64,000 bases of DNA from Phenylobacterium sp. J367 (GTDB lineage: Bacteria; Pseudomonadota; Alphaproteobacteria; Caulobacterales; Caulobacteraceae): assembly GCF_024699985.1 (NCBI RefSeq), contig NZ_JAJONA010000001.1, forward strand, positions 2,046,001 to 2,110,000. Reading direction: 5' to 3'. Shown piece by piece: positions 25,055-34,856 of the stretch. The notes under the pieces were generated by a model. That model saw only the letters and a list, made by a program, of their open reading frames with translations, made no database searches and was not told the DNA's origin. The position numbers and the translations under genes are program-made. How positions within the stretch are numbered: position 1 is the stretch's first letter; each line of letters starts with the position of its first letter.

Positions 25055-26659
25055 CTAGGCCGCCTCGCCGATGTCGGCCGGCTCGCGCGCCGCGTCCGGC
25101 GCCGGCTGGCGGATCAGGTAGTCGAAGGCCGAGAGCGAGGCCTTCGAGCCCTCGCCCATGGCGATGACAATCTGCTTGTAGGGCGTGGTCGTGGCGTCGC
25201 CGCCGGCGAAAACGCCGGGCACGCTGGTCGCGCCGCGCGCGTCGGTCTCGATCTCGCCCCGCGGCGACAGCGCCACCGAGCCCTTCAGCCACTCGGTGTT
25301 CGGCACCAGGCCGATCTGCACGAAGACGCCTTCCAGCTCGACGCGATGCAGCGCGTCCGTGGTGCGGTCCTTGTAGGTGAGGCCCACGACCTTCTGGCCG
25401 TCGCCATGCACCTCGGTGGTCAGCGCCGAGGTGACGACGGTGACGTTCGGCAGGCTGTGGAGCTTCCTCTGCAGCACGGCGTCGGCGCGGAGCTGGCCGT
25501 CGAACTCGATCAGGGTCACGTGGGCGACGATGCCGGCCAGGTCGATGGCCGCCTCGACGCCCGAGTTGCCGCCGCCGATCACCGCCACCCGCTTGCCCTT
25601 GAACAGCGGCCCGTCGCAGTGCGGGCAGTAGGCGACGCCCTTGTTGCGGTACTCGTCCTCGCCCGGCACGCCCATCTGCCGCCAGCGGGCGCCGGTGGCC
25701 AGGATCACGGTGCGGGACTTGAGGCTCGCGCCGTTGGCGAGCTCGACGGTGATCAGGCCGCCCGGCTGCGCGGCGGGAACGAGCTTCGTCGCCACCTGCA
25801 GGTTCATCACGTCGACGTCGTAGTCCTTGACGTGCTGCTCCAGGCCGCTGGCCAGCTTCGGGCCTTCGGTGTGGGAGACAGAGATGAAGTTCTCGATGGC
25901 CATGGTGTCCAGAACCTGGCCGCCGAACCGCTCGGCGGCGACGCCGGTGCGGATGCCCTTGCGGGCGGCGTAGATCGCCGCCGCCGCGCCGGCCGGGCCG
26001 CCGCCCACCACGAGCACGTCGAAGGCGTCCTTGGCCCTGATCTTCTCGGCCTCGCGGGCCTGGGCGCCGGTGTCGAGCTTGGCCAGCACCTGCTCCAGCG
26101 TCATGCGGCCTTGCGCGAACTCCTGGCCGTTCAGGAGCACGGTGGGCACGGCCATGATCTGCCGCTGCTCGACCTCGGCCTGGAAGAGGGCGCCGTCGAT
26201 GGAGGTGACGCGGATCTTCGGGTTCAGCGCGCTCATGGTGTTCAGCGCCTGCACCACATCGGGGCAGTTCTGGCAGGAGAGCGAGAAATAGACCTCGAAC
26301 GTGAAGTCGCCGTCGAGCGCCTTCACCTGTTCGATGACGTCGGCGTCCACCTTCGGCGGATGGCCGCCCACGTGCAGCAGGGCGAGCACCAGCGAGGTGA
26401 ACTCGTGGCCGAGCGGCACGCCGGCGAAGCGGACGGAGACTGCCGGATCGGTCGCGCGGACGATGGCGAAGGAAGGCTTGCGGGCGTCGTCGCCGTCGCG
26501 CCGGACGCTGACCTTCTCCGACTGTCCGGCGATGTCCTCGAGGAGCTGCATCAACTCCGCGGACTTCGGGCTGTCGTCCAGCGAGGCGACCAGCTCGATC
26601 GGCTGGCGCAGGTTCTCGAGATAGGCCTTCAGCTGGGCCTTCAGCGACGCGTCCAACAT
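25055..26659 (-). CDS. ahpF: Alkyl hydroperoxide reductase subunit F
   Basis: A 534-residue flavoprotein that passes electrons from NAD(P)H to AhpC. The N-terminal thioredoxin-like domain carries Cys129 and Cys132 (SLSCQNCPD). The FAD motif GGGPAG is at about 219-224, the redox-active pair Cys345/Cys348 in AYCPHCDGP, and the nucleotide motif GGGNSG at 362-367. The C-terminus has [15 protein letters not shown]. Length and layout match AhpF of enteric bacteria. It lies 147 bases downstream of ahpC with a strong hairpin between them, allowing more AhpC than AhpF. Confidence 0.96.
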   Translation of the reverse strand: MLDASLKAQLKAYLENLRQPIELVASLDDSPKSAELMQLLEDIAGQSEKVSVRRDGDDARKPSFAIVRATDPAVSVRFAGVPLGHEFTSLVLALLHVGGHPPKVDADVIEQVKALDGDFTFEVYFSLSCQNCPDVVQALNTMSALNPKIRVTSIDGALFQAEVEQRQIMAVPTVLLNGQEFAQGRMTLEQVLAKLDTGAQAREAEKIRAKDAFDVLVVGGGPAGAAAAIYAARKGIRTGVAAERFGGQVLDTMAIENFISVSHTEGPKLASGLEQHVKDYDVDVMNLQVATKLVPAAQPGGLITVELANGASLKSRTVILATGARWRQMGVPGEDEYRNKGVAYCPHCDGPLFKGKRVAVIGGGNSGVEAAIDLAGIVAHVTLIEFDGQLRADAVLQRKLHSLPNVTVVTSALTTEVHGDGQKVVGLTYKDRTTDALHRVELEGVFVQIGLVPNTEWLKGSVALSPRGEIETDARGATSVPGVFAGGDATTTPYKQIVIAMGEGSKASLSAFDYLIRQPAPDAAREPADIGEAA

Positions 26660-26696
26660 GCGGGTTCCGGGGAGGGAAAGGGACTGAAGGAAGAGG

Positions 26697-26726
26697 CCGG
26701 CGCCGCCGCTTGGGCGGCGGCGCCGG
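26697..26726 (-). terminator. Hairpin between ahpC and ahpF
   Basis: CCGGCGCCGCCGC at 26697-26709 pairs perfectly with GCGGCGGCGCCGG at 26714-26726, followed on the minus strand by a pyrimidine-rich run. It is probably a partial terminator or 3' stabilising stem of ahpC. Confidence 0.65.
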
Positions 26727-26806
26727 GGTCGGTCGTGCGGCCAGGACCCGTCAGGCGAAAGTGCGAAGCGGTTTCGCCGCCCGGACGGGTCCCAGCGGGT
26801 GGGTTG

Positions 26807-27370
26807 TTAGATCTTGCCCACGAGGTCGAGCGACGGGGCGAGGGTCGCTTCACCCTCTTCCCACTTGGCCGGGCAGACTTCGCCCGGATGGCTGCGGACG
26901 TACTGCGCGGCCTTCACCTTGCGCAGCAGCTCGGCGGCGTTGCGGCCGATGCCTTCCGCGGTGATCTCCATGAACTGGATCACGCCGTCCGGATCGACCA
27001 GGAAGGTGCCGCGGTCGGCCAGGCCCTGGCCTTCGCGCATGACGCCAAAGTTGTTGGTCACGACGCCCGCGGGGTCGCCGATCATCGTGTACTGGATCTT
27101 GCCGATGGCCGGCGAGGTGTCGGCCCAGGCCTTGTGCGAGAAGTGCGTGTCGGTCGACACCGAATAGATCTCGACGCCCAGCTTCTGGAACTCGGCGTAA
27201 TTGTCAGCGAGGTCCTCCAGCTCCGTCGGGCAGACGAAGGTGAAATCGGCCGGGTAGAAGAAGAAGACAGCCCACTTGCCCTTCAGGTCGGCGTCGCTCA
27301 CGCCGACGAACTTGCCGGCCTTGTAGGCCTGGGCGGAGAAGGGCTTCACCGTGGTGTTGATCAGAGACAT
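26807..27370 (-). CDS. ahpC: Peroxiredoxin AhpC
   Basis: A 187-residue typical 2-Cys peroxiredoxin reducing hydrogen peroxide and organic peroxides. Peroxidatic Cys47 lies in [13 protein letters not shown] and resolving Cys166 in [23 protein letters not shown]-like sequence and the C-terminal helix are in place. ATG 27370 gives the exact usual length and start [11 protein letters not shown]; an upstream extension is rejected. An OxyR-like site lies 80 bases upstream. ahpF follows. Confidence 0.97.
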   Translation of the reverse strand: MSLINTTVKPFSAQAYKAGKFVGVSDADLKGKWAVFFFYPADFTFVCPTELEDLADNYAEFQKLGVEIYSVSTDTHFSHKAWADTSPAIGKIQYTMIGDPAGVVTNNFGVMREGQGLADRGTFLVDPDGVIQFMEITAEGIGRNAAELLRKVKAAQYVRSHPGEVCPAKWEEGEATLAPSLDLVGKI

Positions 27371-27449
27371 CCATGCACTCCCGATTGATGTGGGCTCCAT
27401 GTAGGGACTCTTCTCGCAATAGCAAAACTGATTTTGCTGCGGTGCATCC

Positions 27450-27464
27450 ATAGATTTCATCTAT
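27450..27464. promoter_or_regulatory. OxyR-like binding site upstream of ahpC
   Basis: ATAGATTTCATCTAT fits the OxyR half-operator ATAGnTnnnAnCTAT at every fixed position. It is centred about 87 bases upstream of the ahpC ATG, where an activator would sit. The second half of the full four-element site is weak. No oxyR gene lies in the window. Confidence 0.6.
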
Positions 27465-27516
27465 AGAGGAATTCTGCCGGAGGAACGGGCGCCGAGTCGG
27501 CCCGCTGCGCGGAGAC

Positions 27517-28059
27517 TCAGCCGCCGAGGGTCAGGCCCGGGACGTCGGGCGGGGTCGCGCCGCCGCCGTTCAGGCTCTTCTGCATCATCACGATGTCGAC
27601 CCAGCGGCCGTGCTTGAAGCCGACGTGGCGCAGGACGCCTGCGTCCTCGAAGCCCAGCGCCCGGTGCAGGCCGATGGACGCCTCGTTGCCGCTGTCGCCG
27701 ATCACCGCCACCACCTGGCGCAGCCCGAGCGCCGTGCACTGGTCGAGCACGCTGGCCAGCGCCGCGCGGCCGACGCCGCGGCCGATGGCGTCGGGCGCCA
27801 CATAGACGCTGTCCTCGACCGTGAAGCGGTAGCCGGGCCGCGGTCGGAACGGGCTGGCGTAGGCGTAGCCCAGCACCCGCTTGCCCAGCTCGGCGACCAT
27901 GTAGGGCAGGCCGTGGGCGGCGATGGCCGCACGGCGGCGGTCCATCTCGGCGGCGTCGGGCGGCGTCATCTCGAACGTGCCGAAGCCGTGGAGGACGTGG
28001 TGGCCGTAGATCTCCGCCAACGCGCCGGCGTCGGCCTCCGTCGCGGCGCGGATGATCAT
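27517..28059 (-). CDS. GNAT N-acetyltransferase, phosphinothricin-acetyltransferase type
   Basis: A 180-residue GNAT protein from ATG 28059. It has the subfamily signature IYGHHVLHGFGTFEMTPPD near the start, YSVYVAPDAIGRGVGRAAL-like motif A (acetyl-CoA loop) in the middle, and GFKHGRWVDIVMMQKSL at the end. Relatives acetylate phosphinothricin, methionine sulfone or amino-acid derivatives; the substrate here is unknown. The ATG overlaps the stop of the oligopeptidase gene (ATGA), so it is the second gene of that unit. Confidence 0.85.
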   Translation of the reverse strand: MIIRAATEADAGALAEIYGHHVLHGFGTFEMTPPDAAEMDRRRAAIAAHGLPYMVAELGKRVLGYAYASPFRPRPGYRFTVEDSVYVAPDAIGRGVGRAALASVLDQCTALGLRQVVAVIGDSGNEASIGLHRALGFEDAGVLRHVGFKHGRWVDIVMMQKSLNGGGATPPDVPGLTLGG

Positions 28060-30141
28060 GCCTTCGCCCAGCTCCCCTCGAGCGCCCAGATGGCGAAAGC
28101 GTAGTCCAGGGCGACCTCCTTGAGGAAGTCGAAGCGTCCAGAGGCGCCGCCGTGGCCGGCCTCCATGTTGATCTTGAGCAGGATCGGCGCCGGGCCGGCC
28201 TGGAACTCGCGCAGCTTGGCCGCCCACTTCGCCGGCTCCCAGTAGGTGACGCGCGGGTCCGAGAGGCCGCCGGTGGCCAGCACCGGCGGATAGGCCTGGG
28301 CGCTCACCTGGTCGTAGGGGCTGTAGCCGGCGATCCGGTCGTAGGCGACCGGGTCCTCGATCGGATTGCCCCACTCGGGCCACTCGGGCGGGGTGAGCGG
28401 CAGGGTCGTGTCGCTCATGGTGTTCAGCACGTCCACGAACGGCACCGCGGCGACGATGGCGCCGAAGAGCTCAGGGCGCAGGTTCGCCACCGCCCCCATC
28501 AGCATCCCGCCGGCCGAGCCGCCCATGGCCGCGATCCGCCCCTTCGACCCGTAGCCCTCGGCGATCAGGTGCTCGGCGGAGGCGATGAAGTCGGTGAAGG
28601 TGTTGGTCTTGGTCTCCCGCCGGCCGTCGAGGAACCAGCCCCAGCCCTTGTCCGATCCGCCGCGGATGTGCGCCGTCGCCGAGATCCAGCCGCGGTCCAC
28701 GAGGCTGAGGTTCCGGATCGAGAAGCTGGGCTCCATGGCGTGGCCATAGCTGCCGTAGCCGTAGAGCAGCACCGGCGCCGAGCCGTCGAGCGGCGTGTCC
28801 TTCAGCATCAGGACGGTGATCGGCACCTCGGCCCCGTCGCTGGCCTTCGCGTGCATCCGCCGCGCCACGTACTTCGCGGGGTCGTGGCCCGACGGCACCT
28901 CCTGCGTCTTGCGCAGCGTCCGCTCACGGGTGGCCAGGTCGTAGTCGAACCACTGCCTGGGCGTGGTCGGCGACTGGTAGACGAAGCGGGTGAGCGTGGT
29001 CTCGTATTCGAGCCCGCCCTCCAGGTTCAGCGCATAGGCCTCCTCGTCGAAGGCCACCGCGTGCTCGGTCCCGTCCCGGGCCGTCACCACCAGCCGGTCG
29101 AGCGCATCGACCCGCTCGGCGCGCACAAGGTGGCCGGCGTAGGCCGCGAAGCCGGTGATGTAGCGGCCCGGCGTGTGGGCGATCCATTCGCGCCAGGTCG
29201 CCTTGGCTGGGACGGGGGCGTCCGAGACCATCAGCTTGAAGTCCACCGCCCCGTCGTCGTTGGTGCGGATCACCCAGCGGTCGGTCCAGTGATCGAGGTC
29301 GTACTTGACGCCGACCCGCCGCGGCTCGGCGACCACCGCCGGCGCGGACGGATCGGCCGCCGGGACGATCAGGATCTCGGTGGTTTCCTGGTTGCCCACG
29401 TGGATCAGGATCGCGCTGTCGTCCGAGGCGGTCCCGACGCCCAGGAACATGCCCTCGTCGGCTTCCTCGTGGACCAGCACGTCCTCGCCGCCTCGCGCCG
29501 ACCGGCGGAAGACCTTGGAGGGTCGCGCGTTCTCGTCGCGCCAGATCCAGAACAGCCACTGGCTGTCGGGCGAAAAGGTGAAGTCGCCGTAGGCGCTCTC
29601 GATCGGCGCGCCCACGGCCTCCCCGGTGAGCAGGTCCTTCACCCGGATCTGGAAATACTCCGACCCCTGCTCGTCCACCGCCCAGGCGTAGAGCCCATGG
29701 TCCGGCGAATGGCTGGCCGCGCCCACCTGGTAGTAGGCCTTGCCCTTGGCCTCGGCCTGCTCGTCCAGCAGCACCTGCTCCTCGCCGCCGCCGCGGGGCT
29801 TGCGGGCGTGGACCGGATGCTCGGCGCCGATCTCGTAGCGGGCGTAATATTCCCAGGGGGCCGTCGGGAGAGGGGACGGAGCTGTCGTCCTCCTTGATGC
29901 GGCCCTTCATCTCGGCGAACAGCTCGGCCTGCAGCGCCTCGGTCCCGGCCAGCATGGCCTTGGTGTAGGCGTTCTCGGCTGTGAGGTGCTCGCGAACGTC
30001 GGCGCGCAGCGCCTTCGGGTCGCGCAGCACCTGCTGCCAGTTGTCGTCCTTCATCCAGGCGTAGTCGTCGATCCGGACGCGGCCAAGCTGCTCGATGCGA
30101 TGAGGCTCTTTGCGGGCCTTCGGCGGGGTGGGGAGGGTCAT
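28056..30141 (-). pseudogene. S9 family oligopeptidase B-like serine peptidase, frameshifted
   Basis: The restored length is about 694 residues. From ATG 30141 the start (PHRIEQLGRVRIDDYAWMKDD) is the oligopeptidase B propeller entry. At the G run 29856-29860 one extra base breaks the frame; without it the sequence continues DGPWEYYARYEIGAEHP and on. The C-terminal hydrolase domain has catalytic Ser in GGSAGGML, Asp in GGLSDPRVTYWEP and His in EAGHGGASGRF. Such enzymes cut short peptides after basic residues in the cytosol. The single homopolymer error suggests the gene is intact in the organism. Confidence 0.85.
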
Positions 30142-30325
30142 GCCTGCTAGATGCGCCGCCGCCCGTCCCGGCTCAAGCTCCACCGGAAGGTGACGCGCGT
30201 CACTAGGGCGCAACGCCACCTTGCGGTCTGCGCTTGTTGCGATCCCGCGGTTCATTCACTCTTTGGCATCGAGATCGCGCGTAGACGCGAAGGGCGTATC
30301 GAGTCTCCAAGTCGGGAACACCTAG

Positions 30326-31134
30326 ATGGCCATTGATCTGCCGCTTGAGCTGATCAACGCGACGGTCCAGCTTGAACAGCCGCTGGGCGACGGCACGCGC
30401 ACGGTCGGCACCGGCTTCCTGATCACCGAGACCGGCGCCGACGGCCAGCCGCGGACCATCCTCGTCACCGCCAACCACGTCTTCCAGAAGATGCCGAAGG
30501 CGGACGCCCGTATCGGCTACCGCTTCTCCAATTCCGACGGCTCCTGGAGCTACGCGCCCCAGACGCTGAAGGTGCGCGACGCCAAGGGCCAGCCGCTCTG
30601 GACGCAGCATCCGATCGCGACGTGGCCGCCATCGCCATCACCGCGCCGCCGGAGTTCGCCAAGGCGGCGATCCCGGTGGACTACCTGGCGGCCGAAGACA
30701 CCTTCAACAAGTACCAGGTCCGCGCCGGCGACGAGATGATGGCGCTCGGCTTCCCGCGCGGGCTGGCGGCCAATCAGGCCGGCTTCCCGATCCTGCGCTC
30801 CGGCCGGGTGGCGTCCTACCCGATCGCCCCGGCCAAGATCTTCCCGACCTTCCTGCTCGACTTCTCGGTCTTCCCGGGCAATTCCGGCGGGCCGGTGTTC
30901 ATGAGCGAGCAGACCCGCGCCGGCGGCGACGCCACCTTCATCGCCGGCCTGCTCACCCAGCAGGTCGAGCTGAACAACGAACGCCTCGAGATCGGCATCG
31001 TCACCCACGCGAAATATATCCGCGAGACGGTGGCCCTGGTGACCGATCCCGCCGCGCCGGTGACCTACGCCACGACCCAGCAGGTCACGGGCGCCAAGGC
31101 CGCTTCGGCCGAGGAAGCCGTCGCGCCCTACTGA
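30326..31134 (+). pseudogene. Trypsin-like serine peptidase, frameshifted
   Basis: The N-terminal part, from ATG 30326, has GTGFLI and VTANHVF with catalytic His; the C-terminal part has GFPRGLAAN and GNSGGPVF with catalytic Ser. Between them, around 30617-30619, one base is missing: restoring it gives HPIADVAAIAI, where the Asp is the probable third catalytic residue. Total about 269 residues. No signal peptide is visible, so it seems to be cytosolic, or exported another way. Family: S1/trypsin-like_2. The break at the catalytic Asp matters if it is real. Confidence 0.75.
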
Positions 31135-31138
31135 AAAT

Positions 31139-31295
31139 CCCTTCTCCCCTTGCGGGAGAAGGTGTCAGCGAAGCCGACAGATGAGGGCTCGCCCCGACCT
31201 CGATCTCCAGACACGAAGAAGGGCCGCACGATCTCCCGTGCGACCCCTCATCCGTCGTCCTTGCGGACGACACCTTCCCGCAAGGCGAGAAGGAG
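31139..31295. repeat. Inverted pair of about 50-bp palindromic intergenic repeats
   Basis: The left unit (about 31139-31188: CCTTCTCCCCTTGCGGGAG, AAGGTGTC, GATGAGGG) recurs in inverse orientation at about 31244-31295 (CCCTCATCC, GACACCTTC, CGCAAGGCGAGAAGG). Each unit can fold on itself and the two can pair. It resembles the REP-like elements common between Caulobacterales genes and may end both converging transcripts. Confidence 0.65.
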
Positions 31296-31296
31296 A

Positions 31297-31746
31297 CTAG
31301 CCGCCGTACACGACGCTGATCGTCTCGGCGATGCAGGCGGGCTTGTCCTCGCCCTCGATCTCGATGGTGCATTCGTTCTTCAGCTGCATGCCGCCGGCTT
31401 TGGGCTCGGCGCCGATCAGCTTCTGGCGCAGGCGGACGCGCTTGCCGACGCGGACCATGTTCGTGAACCGCACCTTGTCGGAGCCGTAGTTGATGCCGCG
31501 GGTCACGCCCTTCACCGGCATCAGGCCGGCCGACAGGAACGGGATCAGGCTGAGCGTCAGGTAGCCGTGGGCGATCGGCCCGCCGATTTCCTTCGTGGCG
31601 CGCTCCACATCCACGTGGATCCACTGGTGGTCCCCGGTCGCCTCGGCGAACTGGTTCACGCGTTCCTGGGTGATCTGCACCCAGTCCGACACGCCCACCT
31701 CCTGGCCCACGAGGCCGGGCAGGTCCTTGATCTCAACCGGGTTCAT
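31297..31746 (-). CDS. MaoC-like enoyl-CoA hydratase/dehydratase
   Basis: A 149-residue single hot-dog protein from ATG 31746 (GGGAGAG upstream). The hydratase-2 motif is FAEATGDHQWIHVDVERA, with the Asp and His catalytic pair, then GGPIAHGYLTLSLIPFL. It should hydrate trans-2-enoyl-CoA. It lies downstream of an acyl-CoA synthetase gene on the same strand, with a palindromic repeat between them, in a small acyl-CoA group that also contains a crotonase. Confidence 0.9.
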   Translation of the reverse strand: MNPVEIKDLPGLVGQEVGVSDWVQITQERVNQFAEATGDHQWIHVDVERATKEIGGPIAHGYLTLSLIPFLSAGLMPVKGVTRGINYGSDKVRFTNMVRVGKRVRLRQKLIGAEPKAGGMQLKNECTIEIEGEDKPACIAETISVVYGG

Positions 31747-31791
31747 TCGTCTCTCCCTGAAGTCCAAAACAGTTGTTCGTCTCTAGCAGGC

Positions 31792-31957
31792 CTCACCTCC
31801 CCCGCGAAGCGGCGGGAGGGGGGACCGTCGGCCGAGGCGCAGCCGAAGAGCCGATGGTGGAGGGGGCAAGCCTCCGCGCGGCCGCTTGCCCCCACCACCA
31901 CTCGCTCTGCGGCGAGCGGTCCCCCTCCCGCCATCGCTCCGCGCTGGGGGAGGTGAA
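31792..31957. repeat. Large inverted repeat between maoC-like and acyl-CoA synthetase genes
   Basis: CCTCACCTCCCCC at about 31790 and GCGGGAGGGGGGACCG are mirrored by CGGTCCCCCTCCCGC at about 31917 and GGGGGAGGTGA at about 31945-31956, with the centre GGTGGAGGGGGCAAG/CTTGCCCCCACCACC. The whole 160 bases could form one long imperfect stem. It is a second REP-like element of a different type from that at 31139. Confidence 0.65.
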
Positions 31958-31966
31958 GTGACCCGC

Positions 31967-33505
31967 CTACACGATCCGCGAGCCTTCCTTGCCCCAGTAG
32001 GCGTCGCGGATGAGGCGCTTGTAGAGCTTGCCGGTCGGGTGCCGCGGCAGCTCGGCGATGAAGTCGATCACGCGGGGCGACTTCACGTGGCTGAGGTTCT
32101 GGCGCGCGTAGGCCATCAGCTCCTCGCGCAGGTCCTCGCCGGCGTCCTGCCAGGCCATCGGCTGGATCACCGCGACCACCTTCTCGCCCATCACCTCGTC
32201 GGGGGCGCCGACCACGGCGGCGTCGGCGACCTTCGGGTGGCCGATCAGCAGGTTCTCGATCTCCTGCGGATAGATGTTCACCCCGCCGGAGATGATCATG
32301 AAGCTCTTGCGGTCGGTGAGGTAGAGGTAGCCCTCCTCGTCAACCCAGCCCACGTCGCCCAGCGTCGTCCAGCCGTGCTTGTTGGTGCCCTCGGCGATCT
32401 TCTCCGGCGCGTTGTGGTAGCTCAGCGGCGGGCCGTTGGCGAAGTGCACCACGCCCTCGGTCCTGGGCGGCAGGGGCTCGCCGTCCTCGTCGCAGATCCG
32501 CAGTTCGCCCAGCACGGCCTTGCCGACCGAGCCCTTGTGGGTCAGCCACTCGTCCGCCCGGATGAAGCAGAAGCCGTTGCCCTCGGTGCCGGCGTAGTAC
32601 TCGTAGATCACCGGCCCCCACCAGGCGATCATCTGTTCCTTCACCGGCACGGGGCAGGGGGCGGCGGCGTGCACCGCCGATTTCATCGAGGAGACGTCGT
32701 ACTTCGCCCGCACCTCTTCCGGCAGCTTCAGCATGCGGACGAAGTGGGTGGGCACGAACTGGCCGACGTCGACCTTGTATTTCTCGATCAGGGCCAGCGC
32801 CTGCTCGGGGTCGAACTTCTCCATCACGACGACCGTGCCGCCGAGCTTGTGCACGCTCATGCACCAGCGGAGCGGGGCGGCGTGGTAGAGCGGCGCGGGC
32901 GAGATGTAGGTGCAGCCGGGCGGGAAGCCGAACAGGCCCTGGGCCATCATCACCAGCGCGTTGGGCTCGTCGATGGCGGCCCCGGTCAGCGCCGGCTTGA
33001 TGCCCTTCGGCCGGCCGGTGGTGCCCGAGGAATAGAGCATGTCCGAGCCGGCGGTCTCGTCGGCGATCGGGGTCGTCGGGAAGGCGGCCCTCGCCGCCTC
33101 GAAGCTCTCGTACGGGGCCTTGGCCTCGCCCACCATGTAGAGCTTCACGCCCTTCAGGATCGCCGGCAGCTCCGCGGCCACCTCGCCCACGCCGGGCGAG
33201 GCGATCAGCACCTGCGCGCCGCAGTCGCCGACGATGTACTCCACCTCGCCTGCGGTCAGCTTGGACGAGATGCAGGTGTAGTAGAGCCCGCTGCGCTGGG
33301 CGGCCCAGGCGATCTCGAAGTAGCGCGGGTGGTTGTCCATGAAGAGCGCGATCACGTCGCCCGGCTTCAGGCCCAGCGAACGGAACAGGTGCGCACCCTG
33401 GTTCGAGCGCTCGTCCAGCTCTCGATAGGTCACCGTCTCGCCGGAGCCCGCCATGATGTAGGCGGGCCGGTCCGGATGGGTCTTGGCGTGGGTCGCCGGA
33501 TGCAT
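31967..33505 (-). CDS. Acyl-CoA synthetase (AMP-binding)
   Basis: A 512-residue member of the ANL adenylate-forming superfamily. The P-loop is LYSSGTTGRPKGI; YYAGTEGNG is the A5 block; GDVGWVDEEGYLYLTDRKSFMI contains A7-A8; and PTGKLYKRLIRD carries the C-terminal catalytic Lys. It activates a carboxylic acid to its CoA ester through an acyl-AMP. ATG 33505 was chosen because MHPATHAKTHPDRPAYI is the usual start. It is divergent from the crotonase gene. The substrate (fatty, aromatic or steroid acid) cannot be told. Confidence 0.92.
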   Translation of the reverse strand: MHPATHAKTHPDRPAYIMAGSGETVTYRELDERSNQGAHLFRSLGLKPGDVIALFMDNHPRYFEIAWAAQRSGLYYTCISSKLTAGEVEYIVGDCGAQVLIASPGVGEVAAELPAILKGVKLYMVGEAKAPYESFEAARAAFPTTPIADETAGSDMLYSSGTTGRPKGIKPALTGAAIDEPNALVMMAQGLFGFPPGCTYISPAPLYHAAPLRWCMSVHKLGGTVVVMEKFDPEQALALIEKYKVDVGQFVPTHFVRMLKLPEEVRAKYDVSSMKSAVHAAAPCPVPVKEQMIAWWGPVIYEYYAGTEGNGFCFIRADEWLTHKGSVGKAVLGELRICDEDGEPLPPRTEGVVHFANGPPLSYHNAPEKIAEGTNKHGWTTLGDVGWVDEEGYLYLTDRKSFMIISGGVNIYPQEIENLLIGHPKVADAAVVGAPDEVMGEKVVAVIQPMAWQDAGEDLREELMAYARQNLSHVKSPRVIDFIAELPRHPTGKLYKRLIRDAYWGKEGSRIV

Positions 33506-33569
33506 GGTGTGTGCTCGCTCCCATCGGCGCCGTTCGCCGGCGCCCGACTTATCTGTGTTCAGTCGCATA

Positions 33570-33596
33570 CGGTGCGCTTGACCTACCGTCCGTCAA
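33570..33596. promoter_or_regulatory. Possible operator between divergent acyl-CoA genes
   Basis: Two overlapping inverted repeats lie in the 129-base gap: ACGGT-N11-ACCGT at about 33569-33589 and TTGAC-N9-GTCAA at 33578-33596. The position suits a TetR-type regulator controlling both directions, but no regulator gene is adjacent. Confidence 0.35.
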
Positions 33597-33634
33597 CCCG
33601 GGCGGAGTGGCCGAAACATCAGGAGGAATGACCC

Positions 33635-34519
33635 ATGCCCGCGCCGACGTTCGAGACCATCCAGTACGCCGTGGACGACGGCGTCGCGACCGTCACCCTG
33701 AACCGGCCGGAGAAGCTCAACGCCTTCAATACCCAGATGATGAAGGACCTGATCGCGGTCTTCGACGAGACCGACGCCGACGACGCCGTCCGCGCGGTGA
33801 TCGTCACCGGGGCCGGCCGGGCGTTCTGCGCCGGGGCCGACCTTTCCGGCGGCGCCCAGACCTTCGACTACGAGGCGCAGGGCGGCCGGGCGCTTGCCGA
33901 GCGTCAGCGGGACGGGGTCCAGCGCGACGGCGGCGGCCTGTTGACGCTGCGCATCTTCGACAGCCTCAAGCCGGTGATCTCGGCGTGCAACGGGCCGGCG
34001 GTGGGCGTCGGCGTCACCATGCAGCTCGCCATGGATATCCGGCTCGCGTCGACGGACGCCCGCTACGGCCTGGTGTTCGCCCGCCGGGGTCTGAACCCGG
34101 AGGCGGCGTCCTCCTACTTCCTGCCGAAGCTGGTGGGCGTCCAGACGGCGCTGGAGTGGTGCTACACCGGCCGCATCTTCCCGGCCGCCGAGGCGCACGA
34201 GAAGGGGCTGGTCCGCTCGGTGCACGCGCCCGACGACCTGCTGCCGGCTGCCCGCGCCATCGCCCGCGAGATCGCCGACAACACCGCCCCGGTGTCCGTC
34301 GCCATCACCCGCCAGCTCATCTGGCGCATGGCCGGCGCCTCCCACCCGATGGAGGCGCACATGGCCGACAGCCGCGGCATCCAGCTCCGCGGACGCTCGG
34401 GCGACGCCCGCGAGGGGGTGAGCTCGTTCCTGGAGAAGCGTCCACCCAACTATCCGGACAAGGTGTCGTCGGACCTGCCCGACATCTGGCCCCACTGGCA
34501 GGCGCCTACGTTCCGCTAG
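33635..34519 (+). CDS. Enoyl-CoA hydratase/isomerase (crotonase) family protein
   Basis: A 294-residue crotonase. It has LNRPEKLNAFNTQM, the oxyanion-hole loop GRAFCAGADLSGG and GPAVGVGVTMQLAMDIRLAS. In the second active-site region the sequence reads ARRGLNPEAASSYFLPKLVG, where the Glu is kept. Length is 25-30 residues above the usual 260, with an extra stretch DGVQRDGGG. An excellent Shine-Dalgarno (AGGAGGA) precedes ATG 33635. It is likely part of fatty-acid or related acyl-CoA breakdown with the divergent synthetase and MaoC. Confidence 0.92.
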   Translation: MPAPTFETIQYAVDDGVATVTLNRPEKLNAFNTQMMKDLIAVFDETDADDAVRAVIVTGAGRAFCAGADLSGGAQTFDYEAQGGRALAERQRDGVQRDGGGLLTLRIFDSLKPVISACNGPAVGVGVTMQLAMDIRLASTDARYGLVFARRGLNPEAASSYFLPKLVGVQTALEWCYTGRIFPAAEAHEKGLVRSVHAPDDLLPAARAIAREIADNTAPVSVAITRQLIWRMAGASHPMEAHMADSRGIQLRGRSGDAREGVSSFLEKRPPNYPDKVSSDLPDIWPHWQAPTFR

Positions 34520-34856
34520 TCCGGGTTCCGCAGTTCCCCTTAGCGGCCCGCGGCAGTCCCCGCGGGCCGATACTGTTGTGCGGTGCAACACATCTTGGTG
34601 TGAGACGGAATTCCAGGGGGCGTGACTGATTCGCGACCCCTTGGGAAAGGCAGGTAGACCGTCCCGATCTTACTCTTCGGTCCCCTGGGAAAACGCTTGA
34701 AAAACGCGTTTTTTCTCAATTCCGAGCCGTGTTCGCCCAAATTGAGTTCTTCTCACTTGCTTGTCTTGGGAGCGAGTTCCATATAGGCACCTCCGCTACT
34801 GATCTTATGGATCGCTTCGGCGCCGTTCATCGGCGCGCTTCTACGGAACGACAAGA
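34520..34856. promoter_or_regulatory. A+T-rich region upstream of mucR
   Basis: 337 bases without a gene. 34675-34800 is far more A+T-rich than the surroundings, with AAAAACGCGTTTTTT as a near-palindrome at about 34699-34712. MucR-family proteins bind A+T-rich DNA and repress their own genes, so autoregulation here is likely, but no specific site is proved. Confidence 0.45.

Noticed and set aside
25346-27388. A 680-codon plus-strand open frame opposite ahpF and ahpC
   Set aside because: It mirrors two certain genes, its composition is a His/Val/Gly/Arg-rich shadow of their codons, and no motif appears.
31150-31956. A long plus-strand open frame across the maoC-like gene and both repeats
   Set aside because: It is opposite a certain gene and runs through palindromic repeats, which create accidental open frames.
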